This document shows positions 1 to 5,354 of a stretch of DNA of 5,500 bases, piece after piece. The DNA comes from an uncultured Dehalococcoidia bacterium (lineage in GTDB: Bacteria > Chloroflexota > Dehalococcoidia > Tepidiformales > Tepidiformaceae), in contig CALFYR010000536.1 in NCBI GenBank assembly GCA_937954195.1, positions 1 to 5,500 on the forward strand, given 5' to 3'. Numbering within the stretch: position 1 is the first letter of the stretch; each line of letters opens with the position of its first letter. The notes below the pieces were generated by a model that saw nothing but the letters and a program-made list of their open reading frames with translations, had not been told where the DNA came from and searched no databases. Made by a program: the position numbers and the translations under genes.

Positions 1-46
1 GCGCACGCGAGTAAGCGCTACACCCGCGGCGCAACCACAGGCTGCA
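1..46 (-). repeat. Possible degenerate third copy of the terminal 43-bp repeat
   Basis: Read on the minus strand, this edge segment resembles the repeats at 5208-5250 and 5355-5397. It shares the GTGGTT block, and a 17-base stretch further on (GCGCTTACTCGCGTGCG here, GCCCTTGCTCACGCGCG in the copy at 5355) matches at about 13 positions. The middle does not align without small gaps. It would have the same orientation as the other two copies. The alignment was done by eye and the segment is cut by the window edge, so homology is only suggested. Confidence 0.33.
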
Positions 47-63
47 CCAACTTCCCACCACAC

Positions 64-90
64 CCCCTTCTCCCGTCTCGGGAGAAGGGG
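64..90. repeat. 12-bp perfect-stem hairpin, probably a dispersed palindromic element
   Basis: Bases 64-75 (CCCCTTCTCCCG) are the exact reverse complement of 79-90, with a 3-base loop TCT at 76-78, followed by CAGGGGATGAGGG. Hairpins of this CCCCTTCTCCC type occur as dispersed intergenic sequences in many G+C-rich bacterial genomes (recalled, not searched). It lies about 110 bases past the antiporter stop codon and could act as a transcription barrier or 3'-end protector. Neither strand has a T-run after the stem, so a classical intrinsic terminator is not supported. Confidence 0.6.
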
Positions 91-146
91 CAGGGGATGA
101 GGGCACACCCGCCGCCCAACCACAAGCCGTCCTCCCTCAACCACCA

Positions 147-190
147 ACTCCCCCAACCCCACCCCACTCGCAACCCGCAACCCGCAACCC
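147..190 (-). other. G-rich minus-strand tract with G-quadruplex potential
   Basis: On the plus strand there are C-tracts at 150-154, 157-160, 162-165, 174-176, 181-183 and 188-190. The minus strand, which is also the strand of any read-through antiporter mRNA, therefore carries six G-tracts of at least three. Loops between them are 2, 1, 8, 4 and 4 bases. The 8-base loop slightly exceeds the strict 1-7 rule, so a four-tract quadruplex needs a relaxed loop definition. The tract begins just after the antiporter stop codon. Confidence 0.4.
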
Positions 191-203
191 GCAACTCGCA
201 ACT
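169..203. repeat. Heptamer tandem repeat, five units of CGCAACY
   Basis: Five back-to-back 7-base units run from 169 to 203: CGCAACC three times, then CGCAACT twice. On the minus strand this reads as GGTTGCG-type repeats. Two bases of the last unit (202-203) fall in the antiporter stop codon, so the repeat starts directly at the 3' end of that gene. Short tandem repeats of this kind expand and contract by slippage and could alter the 3' UTR or stop context. No protein coding is supported here. Confidence 0.8.
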
Positions 204-1281
204 ACCGCGCCCGCCAATGATGCCGCGCCGCCACAAACACCACCGCCACCGCCGTGATCGGCAACACAAACCCGAACATCACCACGCTATACGGCTCGAT
301 CGCCCCGTGGTCGTTCGCGTCAAGGATCAAATACACCGTGTACGCCACGTAAAACGCCAGGAAGAACACCCCGTTCCACCTCGTGATCACGTGCCCCGCG
401 AAGAACACCGGCAGGCACGCCACCGCCACCGCCAGCATCACCGGAATATCGAACCGCAACGCCGCATCCGCCACCGCCACGCCCCCGTCCGCAACGATCG
501 AAGTCAGCCCCAGCACCGCCAGGATGTTGAAAATATTGCTCCCGATGACGTTCCCCACCGCGATGTCCCGCTCCCCACGGATGCTCGCCATCACCGATGT
601 CGCCGCCTCCGGCATCGAAGTCCCCGCCGCCACCACCGTCAGCCCGATCACCAGCTCGCTCACGCCAAGCGCCTCCGCGAACTCCCTGGCGCCGTCCACG
701 AACCACCGCGAACCCAGCACCAGCATCCCCAGCCCCACGAGGATGAACGCCACATCCCGCGCGAACTCCCGCGGCCCCGTATCGCTCGCCGAAAACTCCG
801 CCTCGTACTCCGACCGTATCTCCGCGGTCTCCCGCCGGCTCTTAATGATCGCCCAGCTCGTGTAACTCAAGATTCCGGCGAACAGCACAGCGCCTTCGAT
901 GCGGTTCAGCGTCTCCCCGAGCGCGAACAGCAGCATCAGCACCGAGACGCCGATCATGATCGGCACTTCCTGCCGCACCACCTGCTGCGAAACGATCAGC
1001 GGCGCCACCACCGATGAGGCCCCCAGGATGAACAGCACGTTGAAAATGTTGCTGCCCACCACGTTCCCAATCGCAATATCCGCGTTGTCGTTCAGCGCCG
1101 AAGAAACGCTCACTGCCAGCTCTGGCGCGCTAGTCCCGAACGCCACCACCGTCAGCCCCACCACCAGTGGCGATATCCCCGCCGAAACCGCCAGCCGCGA
1201 TGCCCCGCGCACCAGCCCTTCCGCCCCCACCACCAGGAGCCCAATCCCCGCAACAAAGAGGACAATCGTCAGCAGGTCCAT
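202..1281 (-). CDS. Calcium/sodium-type antiporter (CaCA family, YrbG-like)
   Basis: This 359-residue inner-membrane protein is expected to exchange a divalent cation (probably Ca2+) for Na+ or H+. Both alpha-repeats of the CaCA superfamily are clear. Alpha-1 has GTSAPEL at residues 49-55 and GNVVGSNIFN at 72-81. Alpha-2 has GTSMPEA at 220-226 and GNVIGSNIFN at 243-252. The ion-coordinating acidic residues are E54 and E225. About ten hydrophobic segments split into two halves, joined by a charged cytoplasmic loop around residues 147-175. Length is close to that of typical bacterial members (roughly 320-370). The ATG at 1281 puts the first membrane segment directly after the start. Its ribosome-binding site is weak (GGG a few bases upstream) and I see no convincing promoter in 1282-1388. 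A terminator upstream separates it from the 99-residue gene. The transported ion cannot be read from sequence. Confidence 0.95.
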   Translation of the reverse strand: MDLLTIVLFVAGIGLLVVGAEGLVRGASRLAVSAGISPLVVGLTVVAFGTSAPELAVSVSSALNDNADIAIGNVVGSNIFNVLFILGASSVVAPLIVSQQVVRQEVPIMIGVSVLMLLFALGETLNRIEGAVLFAGILSYTSWAIIKSRRETAEIRSEYEAEFSASDTGPREFARDVAFILVGLGMLVLGSRWFVDGAREFAEALGVSELVIGLTVVAAGTSMPEAATSVMASIRGERDIAVGNVIGSNIFNILAVLGLTSIVADGGVAVADAALRFDIPVMLAVAVACLPVFFAGHVITRWNGVFFLAFYVAYTVYLILDANDHGAIEPYSVVMFGFVLPITAVAVVFVAARHHWRAR

Positions 1282-1388
1282 TGGACCCGATTAGCATGAG
1301 GCCGGAACGCCAGCCGCGATACTCCCACATAAGGAGTTGTTTCCGTTCCAAGCGCACCCATGCATGACGTGACTGGCACCAATGCGAA

Positions 1389-1411
1389 AGGCCCGCCAGG
1401 TCGGCGGGCCT
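1389..1411 (-). terminator. Intrinsic-type terminator after the 99-residue gene
   Basis: A 9-bp perfect stem (1389-1397 with 1403-1411; arms AGGCCCGCC and GGCGGGCCT on the plus strand) encloses a 5-base loop. On the minus strand the stem ends in a short T-run (TTTCGCATT). It starts 26 bases past the stop codon at 1437 and lies upstream of the antiporter, so it probably ends the transcript of the 99-residue gene. The T-tract is short, as is usual in G+C-rich genomes. Confidence 0.7.
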
Positions 1412-1436
1412 CTGCGTTGGTTACCAGGGCCGAGGC

Positions 1437-1736
1437 CTAGGCGCGGGTCCCCTTCCAGGTCCCCGAACCGAACGCGCCGAACTGCACGTTCCCGGCGATG
1501 TTGTCGCCGTCCACGGCGCCATCGAACGAGAGTTCCATCTCGCCCATCGCGCCCGCGAACTTGTTCTTCCACGCCACCTTGTCGCCATCAACCGTCCCGC
1601 CGCTGAACTCCTGCGAGCCCTGAGGCCCACCGAAGCTGCCGCTCAGCGCCGAACCATCCGTCTTCAGCGTGAGCGTCGCCGGGCGCTCGCCCATCGGCGT
1701 TGCAAGCGTAACGTTCCAGGTTCCATCGACTGCCAT
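1437..1736 (-). CDS. Small beta-rich protein of unknown function
   Basis: This 99-residue protein has no signal peptide, no membrane segment and no cysteine, so it is probably cytoplasmic and soluble. The sequence alternates short beta-strand-like stretches with Gly/Asp turns: GTWNVTL near residue 5, TLTLKTDG near 21, SGGTVDGDKVAWK at 45-57 and FDGAVDGDNIAGNVQFG at 71-87. The two VDGD turns suggest a repeated hairpin in a small beta-barrel or sandwich. Similar small uncharacterised proteins are common in bacteria by my recollection, but I can assign no function. The start is well supported by AAGGAG at 1746-1751, nine bases before the ATG. It has its own promoter candidate (1800-1829) and terminator (1389-1411), so it looks monocistronic and separate from the copper genes upstream. 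Confidence 0.85.
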   Translation of the reverse strand: MAVDGTWNVTLATPMGERPATLTLKTDGSALSGSFGGPQGSQEFSGGTVDGDKVAWKNKFAGAMGEMELSFDGAVDGDNIAGNVQFGAFGSGTWKGTRA

Positions 1737-1799
1737 GTCGTGATTCTCCTTCGAATCTGAATGCCGCTCGGTTTCACGAGCGATGCGAAATGCCCCGAA

Positions 1800-1829
1800 A
1801 CCATAGATTCCGGGACATCACGCAGTCAA
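1800..1829 (-). promoter_or_regulatory. Sigma70-type promoter for the 99-residue gene
   Basis: On the minus strand, TTGACT (1829-1824, 5/6 to the -35 consensus) and TATGGT (1805-1800, 4/6 to the -10) are 18 bases apart. The predicted transcript start near 1793 gives a leader of about 57 bases before the ATG at 1736. It lies between the stop of the PCu(A)C gene and the 99-residue gene, where a separate promoter would be expected. Confidence 0.5.
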
Positions 1830-1851
1830 TCCTTGTTGAAGGAATTCGGGA

Positions 1852-2433
1852 CTAGTTGCCGCCCATGGTCGGCGTTTCGCTTCCCATGCCGCCGTGGCCA
1901 CTATCCATGTCCATGGAGGTGCCCTCAGCCTTCTGCACCGGCAGCGTGAGCGTCACCTCGCCTGCCTTTTCGAAGGTCACGGTCACCTCAACCTCGTCGC
2001 CTTCTTCAAGCGGCTCAGTCAGGTTCATCAGCATGATGTGGTAGCCGCCCGGCTTCAGCTCCACCATCCCCTGCGCGGGGACCGTGAAGCCGCCTTCCTT
2101 CTGCTGCATCTTGCTGCTGCTGCCCTCGGTAATCACTTCGTGCAGCTGCACCATCGGCGAAATCGGCGAGGCAGCGGCCACCAGCGTGTCCTCGAGCCCA
2201 TCGTTCTTCACCATCATGTACGCCGCGCTCACGTCGTTCGTCGTCGTCCGGACCCACCCGCCCGTGATCGTCAGGTCGCCAACCGTTACCGCGTCGCCGT
2301 CAGCCATTTCCGTGGGCGTCGGGTCGCCGCCGTCGTCGTCGTCATCATCGCCACCGCAGGCAACCGCCAGCGGGATCGCAAGCACGGCCACAAGGGCGAG
2401 CATCAAACCAAAGCGCGCTCGAAAGCGTTTCAT
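1852..2433 (-). CDS. PCu(A)C-family copper chaperone lipoprotein
   Basis: This 193-residue exported lipoprotein binds Cu(I) outside the cell membrane; the family delivers copper to the CuA site of cytochrome c oxidase, alone or with SCO. The leader has basic residues, a hydrophobic core and LAVAC with lipid-modified C26, followed by a run of six Asp (29-34) as tether. The domain covers about residues 48-168. Copper ligands are H98, M109, H132 and M134. H98 and M109 have the standard 10-residue gap, but M109 and H132 are 22 apart rather than the usual 21, through one extra residue in the EGGFTVPA turn. The conserved ELKPGGYHIM block is at 125-134. The tail from 172 is rich in Met and His (M174, M176, H180, M183, M190) and may be a second copper site. 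The start overlaps the stop of the SCO gene by four bases (ATGA), indicating translational coupling. Confidence 0.95.
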   Translation of the reverse strand: MKRFRARFGLMLALVAVLAIPLAVACGGDDDDDDGGDPTPTEMADGDAVTVGDLTITGGWVRTTTNDVSAAYMMVKNDGLEDTLVAAASPISPMVQLHEVITEGSSSKMQQKEGGFTVPAQGMVELKPGGYHIMLMNLTEPLEEGDEVEVTVTFEKAGEVTLTLPVQKAEGTSMDMDSGHGGMGSETPTMGGN

Positions 2434-3095
2434 TCCGGGTCATATCCTTTCTCTACAAGCAGCGGCAGGTCGTTGAGCCACTCCCGCATCCCCATCCCCG
2501 ATGGGTACACAAGGTGCGCCAGCCGATCGTCTGGGGTGAATGCCATCACGTACGCCGCGTGGTTCACCGTGTAGTTCCCGTTACCAATATCCGTCCGTGT
2601 CGCGGGCTGCAGGCCAAGCGCCACCTGGAACTGGTCCATCAGCTCGCGCGGCCCCGTCAGCCCCACGAACGATTCGTTGAACGAATCGAGGTACTGCTTC
2701 AACTGCTCTGGCGTGTCCCGCTCCGGGTCAGCCGTCGCCATGATCACCTTCACCTTCGAAGCCACGTCCTCGTCCAGCTGCCGCAACGCCACATCGATCT
2801 CGTGCAGGTGCGTCGGGCAAATGTCCGGGCAGTGCGTGTACCCGACGTACAGCAGCGTCACATACCCGTCCGTCTCCTCCTGCAGGTCGAACTCTTCGCC
2901 GTTCTCATCCAGCAGGATTGCCTCCGGCATCGAAGGCGGCGGTGCGATCACAGCGCCAAGGTATTCAGGCGCCGTGCCATCGCCGTTCTCGCTCCCGTTG
3001 CCGTCATCGTCGTTCGATCCGCCGCACGCAGTCGCGAGCAGCGCTCCGAACAGCACCACCGCGGTGAGCGCGGCAATGCGTCGTGTCTGGTTCAT
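2430..3095 (-). CDS. SCO1/SenC-family copper chaperone lipoprotein
   Basis: This 221-residue thioredoxin-fold protein is anchored outside the membrane. SCO proteins bind copper and keep the CuA cysteines of cytochrome c oxidase subunit II reduced during assembly. The leader ends in LATAC with lipid-modified C24, followed by a Gly/Asn/Asp/Glu-rich linker to about residue 43. The redox and metal motif is CPDIC (C89, C93), preceded by YVGYTH. The third copper ligand is H179 in VNHAAYV. The DPERDTP motif at 123-129 is also typical of the family. Length is normal for a bacterial SCO. The start is supported by AGGGAG at 3101-3106, five bases before the ATG. It overlaps the PCu(A)C gene at its 3' end. 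A gap of 151 bases separates it from the upstream lipoprotein gene, so a separate promoter is possible, though none is convincing. Confidence 0.96.
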   Translation of the reverse strand: MNQTRRIAALTAVVLFGALLATACGGSNDDDGNGSENGDGTAPEYLGAVIAPPPSMPEAILLDENGEEFDLQEETDGYVTLLYVGYTHCPDICPTHLHEIDVALRQLDEDVASKVKVIMATADPERDTPEQLKQYLDSFNESFVGLTGPRELMDQFQVALGLQPATRTDIGNGNYTVNHAAYVMAFTPDDRLAHLVYPSGMGMREWLNDLPLLVEKGYDPE

Positions 3096-3246
3096 ACAAT
3101 CTCCCTGGGCGTCCTCCGGGCGGCGGCCTCTCGTCCGGTCCGCGGTCGCCGTTCTTCACAGTCTCGCGCGGTCCGGCCGGGAGTCAGGAGGGCCATTGGC
3201 TCCTCCTTCTGCCCCCAAACGACCCCAACTGGTGGGTCCAGGACCC
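3096..3246 (-). other. Intergenic region with short inverted repeats
   Basis: The 151 bases between the Asp-rich lipoprotein gene and the SCO gene contain a 13-bp odd palindrome at 3234-3246 (GGGTCC-A-GGACCC), which begins directly after the upstream stop codon. A weaker hairpin lies around 3187-3203, with arms GGA and GCC pairing with GGC and TCC. Neither is followed by a T-run. No good -35/-10 pair was found. The region may be an mRNA processing or attenuation site inside an operon, or it may separate two transcripts. Confidence 0.35.
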
Positions 3247-3729
3247 CTAGTGACCCCCGCCGCCAGCCTCAACCCCGGCTTCGTGGTACAGGTACTCCCA
3301 CACCTCGGCCGAAAAATCGTGCTCAACGTCGTGGGCGCTCTTCGCAGCCGCTCCCGCCGCCTCCATGTCGGGCTCGTCGCCGTCCAGCGCCGCGACCATC
3401 TCCGCGAACACCCCCGCCAGCGTGTCCGCCGAAGCCTGCAGCTCCTCTGGCCACGCCGTGAGACGCGTCACCGTCTCGGCCTTGCGCGCCACCGTCTGCG
3501 CGTTCGCCGGGATCTCGCCGTATTCGTTGATGGCGTCGTCGATGTCATGAAGCCCCGCCGAATCCAGGTACAGGATCGCGTTCAGCACGGAATCCGTGCT
3601 GCCGCCACCGGCGGTGTCCCCGCCGTCGTCGTCGTCATCACCGCAAGCAGCGAGGGTGAATGCGCCGGCTACCGCCAGCAGGGCAAACATCGGGATCAAG
3701 AAAGCCCGTCGTGGGCTGCGAATCATCAT
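3247..3729 (-). CDS. Asp-rich lipoprotein of unknown function in the copper locus
   Basis: This 160-residue exported lipoprotein was not recognised. The leader (MMIRSPRR, then a hydrophobic core) ends in LAAC with lipid-modified C29. Asp run 31-35 and a Gly/Ser/Thr linker to about residue 46 follow. The body (47-148) is predicted mostly alpha-helical with few Pro/Gly, perhaps a four-helix bundle. Candidate metal residues are H61, H133, H137 (in SAHDVEHDF) and H149, and the C-terminus is GGGGH. There is no CxxCH haem motif and no further Cys. An open frame extends upstream to 3906, but that part overlaps the next gene and is Arg-rich. The start at 3729 is fixed by AAGGA at 3737-3741, seven bases upstream, and by the proper leader. 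The gene lies 67 bases after the membrane-protein gene. A role in copper or oxidase assembly is inferred from position only. Confidence 0.85.
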   Translation of the reverse strand: MMIRSPRRAFLIPMFALLAVAGAFTLAACGDDDDDGGDTAGGGSTDSVLNAILYLDSAGLHDIDDAINEYGEIPANAQTVARKAETVTRLTAWPEELQASADTLAGVFAEMVAALDGDEPDMEAAGAAAKSAHDVEHDFSAEVWEYLYHEAGVEAGGGGH

Positions 3730-3796
3730 TGTGGTGTCCTTCGTGGTCTCAGCGCATGGTTCCTCCATGCGCACAGCGATCCCCGTTCGGGGACGG

Positions 3797-4153
3797 CTAC
3801 GAGGAAGCAAACGACCATCGAGGAGGCGGAGTCTCCGGGAGCACGTCCCGGTCCGGGCGGAACCCGCGCGTCCGGGCGGCCACCGCGATGAGCAGCGCCG
3901 CCGCACCCAGCGCCATGATCGATTCGTTCATGAGTGCGAAGCCCACACCGGCCGGCGAAGGTGTCTTCGAACACCCGGCCGCGTCCTCGTGGCAATGCCC
4001 CCCATGCGAGTGCTCGCCAGCCTCCGCGCCATCCACCGGCCCCGCGAACGGTATCGTCACGTAGAGGTCCGTCCCCGGGATATCGATGTGCGTCGGCCAG
4101 TGCCCAACGAAACTCACCATCGGCAGCAGCGCGATCAACAACCACAACGCCAT
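3797..4153 (-). CDS. Small two-helix membrane protein with an external His/Cys cluster
   Basis: This predicted 118-residue protein was not recognised. From the ATG at 4153 it has a first membrane helix at about residues 2-17 and an external loop at 18-70. A second helix spans 73-93, followed by a basic and proline-rich cytoplasmic tail. The loop carries a cluster of H48, H50, H53, C54, H55 and C61, plus H18 and H22 near the first helix; this looks like a soft-metal site, plausibly for copper. The orientation (loop outside) is inferred from the Arg-rich stretch after helix two. The start is uncertain. ATG 4153 has AAGGA at 4165-4169 but with a long 11-base gap. GTG at 4192 would give 131 residues with a basic N-terminus. 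The open frame to 4438 runs into the divergent SDR gene and is unlikely. It is the first gene of the minus-strand copper cluster. Confidence 0.72.
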   Translation of the reverse strand: MALWLLIALLPMVSFVGHWPTHIDIPGTDLYVTIPFAGPVDGAEAGEHSHGGHCHEDAAGCSKTPSPAGVGFALMNESIMALGAAALLIAVAARTRGFRPDRDVLPETPPPRWSFASS

Positions 4154-4199
4154 CCGGCGCTGAGTCCTTGCGCTGCCAGGGGTGAATCTCACGCACACA

Positions 4200-4208
4200 A
4201 GAATACCA
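4200..4208 (-). promoter_or_regulatory. Weak extended -10 promoter candidate for the copper cluster
   Basis: On the minus strand, TGGTATTCT (4208-4200) fits an extended -10 (TG-N-TATTCT, 4/6 for the hexamer). Transcription would begin near 4193, about 40 bases before the ATG at 4153. If the GTG at 4192 is the true start, the mRNA would be leaderless. No good -35 is present, so support is weak. Confidence 0.25.
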
Positions 4209-4267
4209 GCGATGCGTCGCTCTGCGTTCACTTCCGCCCCGCCATCCCATCCGTCTTTCGACCGATC

Positions 4268-4298
4268 TTTACCTGCCCGGTCGCCACCGGCGTATACT
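4268..4298 (+). promoter_or_regulatory. Promoter candidate for the SDR gene
   Basis: TATACT at 4293-4298 is a good -10 hexamer (5/6). A weak -35, TTTACC at 4268-4273 (4/6), is 19 bases upstream. The predicted start near 4305 leaves a leader of about 22 bases, containing the GAGGTG ribosome-binding site. The site lies in the gap between the two divergent genes. Confidence 0.4.
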
Positions 4299-4314
4299 CC
4301 CCAAATTCTCATTC

Positions 4315-4320
4315 GAGGTG
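4315..4320 (+). promoter_or_regulatory. Ribosome-binding site that fixes the SDR start
   Basis: GAGGTG ends six bases before the ATG at 4327. An in-frame GTG at 4318 overlaps this site and would have no binding site of its own, so the ATG is the better start. Confidence 0.75.
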
Positions 4321-4326
4321 ACATCC

Positions 4327-5190
4327 ATGCGTGAACTGAACGGCCGCACCGCCATCCTGACCGGCGCCTCCCGTGGACTCGGCGTCGATGTCGCCCGAGC
4401 TCTCGCGAAAGAAGGCGTCGATCTCGTCCTCGCCGCACGCTCCCAGCCCGAACTCGAACAGGTCGCGGCAGAGATCCGCGCGACCGGCCGCCGCGCCGTC
4501 GTCGTCCCCTGCGATGTCTCCGCCGCCGCCGACCGCCAGCGCCTCATCGAAACCACCCTCGCCGAATTCGGCAAGTGCGACATCCTCGTCAACAACGCCG
4601 GCATCGAACTCACCGCCTTCTACGAACGACAGCCCGACGAAGAGATCGAGCACCTGCTCAACGTGAACCTCACCTCCTCCATGCTCCTCGCGAAAGCCAT
4701 CCTCCCGCACATGCTCGAACGCAAGCAGGGCCACATCGTCAACATGGCCTCCCTGGCCGGCAAGGTCCCGGTGCCCTACTCCATCCCGTACTCGGTCTCC
4801 AAGTCAGGTGTCATCGCTTTCACCGAAGGCCTTCGCAACGAGTTCAAGGGCCGCGGCGTCAGCGCCAGCGCCATCTGCCCGGGCTTCGTCTCCGAAGCCG
4901 GCATGTACGCCGATTGGGAACGCGAATTCGGCGTCAAAGCCGGTTTCCTCGCCAAACCCGTCACCCCTCAACGCGTCGCCCAGAACGTCGTCAAAGCCAT
5001 CCAAAAAGATCGCCCCGAAATGCTCGTCTTCTGGATGCCCGCCCGGACCACCACCGCCCTCGCCGAAATCATGCCCGGCAACTTCGAACGCGTCTTCCCC
5101 GTCTTCGGCAGCATCAAGTTCTTCAAGAACGTCGCCGAACACCGCCGCAAACAACAACAAGAAGCCCCCCGCGAGCCCGAAAAGGTCTAA
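4327..5190 (+). CDS. Short-chain dehydrogenase/reductase (SDR family, classical type)
   Basis: This 287-residue cytoplasmic oxidoreductase uses a nicotinamide cofactor; the substrate is unknown. The Rossmann fold is complete. The glycine motif TGASRGLG is at 12-19, R38 after the second strand favours NADP(H), and D63 follows in CDV. NNAG is at 89-92 and N114 is the structural/catalytic Asn. The catalytic triad is S142, Y155 and K159 (YSVSK), with the usual 13-residue Ser-Tyr spacing, and PG at 185-186 follows. After the core (about 1-230) comes a C-terminal segment of roughly 55 residues. It has a hydrophobic/aromatic stretch (MPARTTTALAEI, then NFERVFPVFG) and a charged Lys/Arg/Gln/Glu end, which resembles SDRs that sit at the membrane surface. 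That is an impression, not proof. It is transcribed divergently from the copper cluster with its own promoter, so a shared pathway is not implied. Confidence 0.95.
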   Translation: MRELNGRTAILTGASRGLGVDVARALAKEGVDLVLAARSQPELEQVAAEIRATGRRAVVVPCDVSAAADRQRLIETTLAEFGKCDILVNNAGIELTAFYERQPDEEIEHLLNVNLTSSMLLAKAILPHMLERKQGHIVNMASLAGKVPVPYSIPYSVSKSGVIAFTEGLRNEFKGRGVSASAICPGFVSEAGMYADWEREFGVKAGFLAKPVTPQRVAQNVVKAIQKDRPEMLVFWMPARTTTALAEIMPGNFERVFPVFGSIKFFKNVAEHRRKQQQEAPREPEKV

Positions 5191-5207
5191 CCCCCACCAC
5201 GCACGAA

Positions 5208-5250
5208 CCTAGGCCCGCGCGTCAGCAATGGCGCGTCGCCCCGAACCACA
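5208..5250 (-). repeat. 43-bp repeat, copy A
   Basis: This segment begins CCTAGGCCCGCGCG and ends CGCCCCGAACCACA on the plus strand. It matches copy B at 5355-5397 at 40 of 43 positions, in the same orientation and 147 bases apart. It contains a short self-complementary part, GGCG-CGT-CGCC (5230-5240). It begins 17 bases after the SDR stop codon. Orientation is given as minus by analogy with similar intergenic repeats; true polarity is unknown. Confidence 0.85.
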
Positions 5251-5354
5251 AGCATCACCCAACCGACGCGACACCGTAACGCCCCACCAGTTCTGACTAG
5301 ATCCGAGCGTAAAGCGAGGCCAGGTCCACGCATCTCCCACCGCGGCCGAAAAAT
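5251..5354. other. Intergenic DNA between the two repeat copies
   Basis: I see no gene here. The right part, 5334-5354, shares a block with the 3' end of the Asp-rich lipoprotein gene (see findings). A minus-strand open frame spans 5187-5408 but consists of the repeats and has no ribosome-binding site, so coding is not supported. Confidence 0.5.

Noticed and set aside
169..203. CRISPR-like array
   Set aside because: The units are seven bases with no spacers; it is a simple tandem repeat.
97..1017. 306-residue open frame on the plus strand
   Set aside because: It is antisense to the antiporter, which has both complete CaCA alpha-repeats. Its product is His/Arg/Pro-rich low-complexity sequence, as expected of a G+C-rich shadow frame.
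1433..1446. Another copy of the CCTAGG repeat
   Set aside because: The match is short and covers the stop codon of the 99-residue gene; the rest of the element is absent.
3234..3246. Intrinsic terminator after the Asp-rich lipoprotein gene
   Set aside because: The palindrome folds into only five pairs with a 3-base loop and has no T-run, so I listed it only as an inverted repeat.
2514..3891. Two long plus-strand frames (2514-3461 and 2677-3891)
   Set aside because: They are antisense to the SCO and lipoprotein genes, show Arg/Ser-rich composition and have no family motif.
3730..3906. Longer start for the Asp-rich lipoprotein
   Set aside because: The extension overlaps the membrane-protein gene, is Arg-rich and would bury the lipoprotein leader; the ribosome-binding site at 3737-3741 supports 3729.
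4318..4320. GTG start for the SDR
   Set aside because: It overlaps the GAGGTG ribosome-binding site of the ATG at 4327.
4575..5279. Plus-strand frame overlapping the SDR gene, and minus-strand frames at 4309-4734 and 4804-5160
   Set aside because: They lie inside the SDR gene, whose reading frame carries every catalytic motif. Their products are low-complexity.
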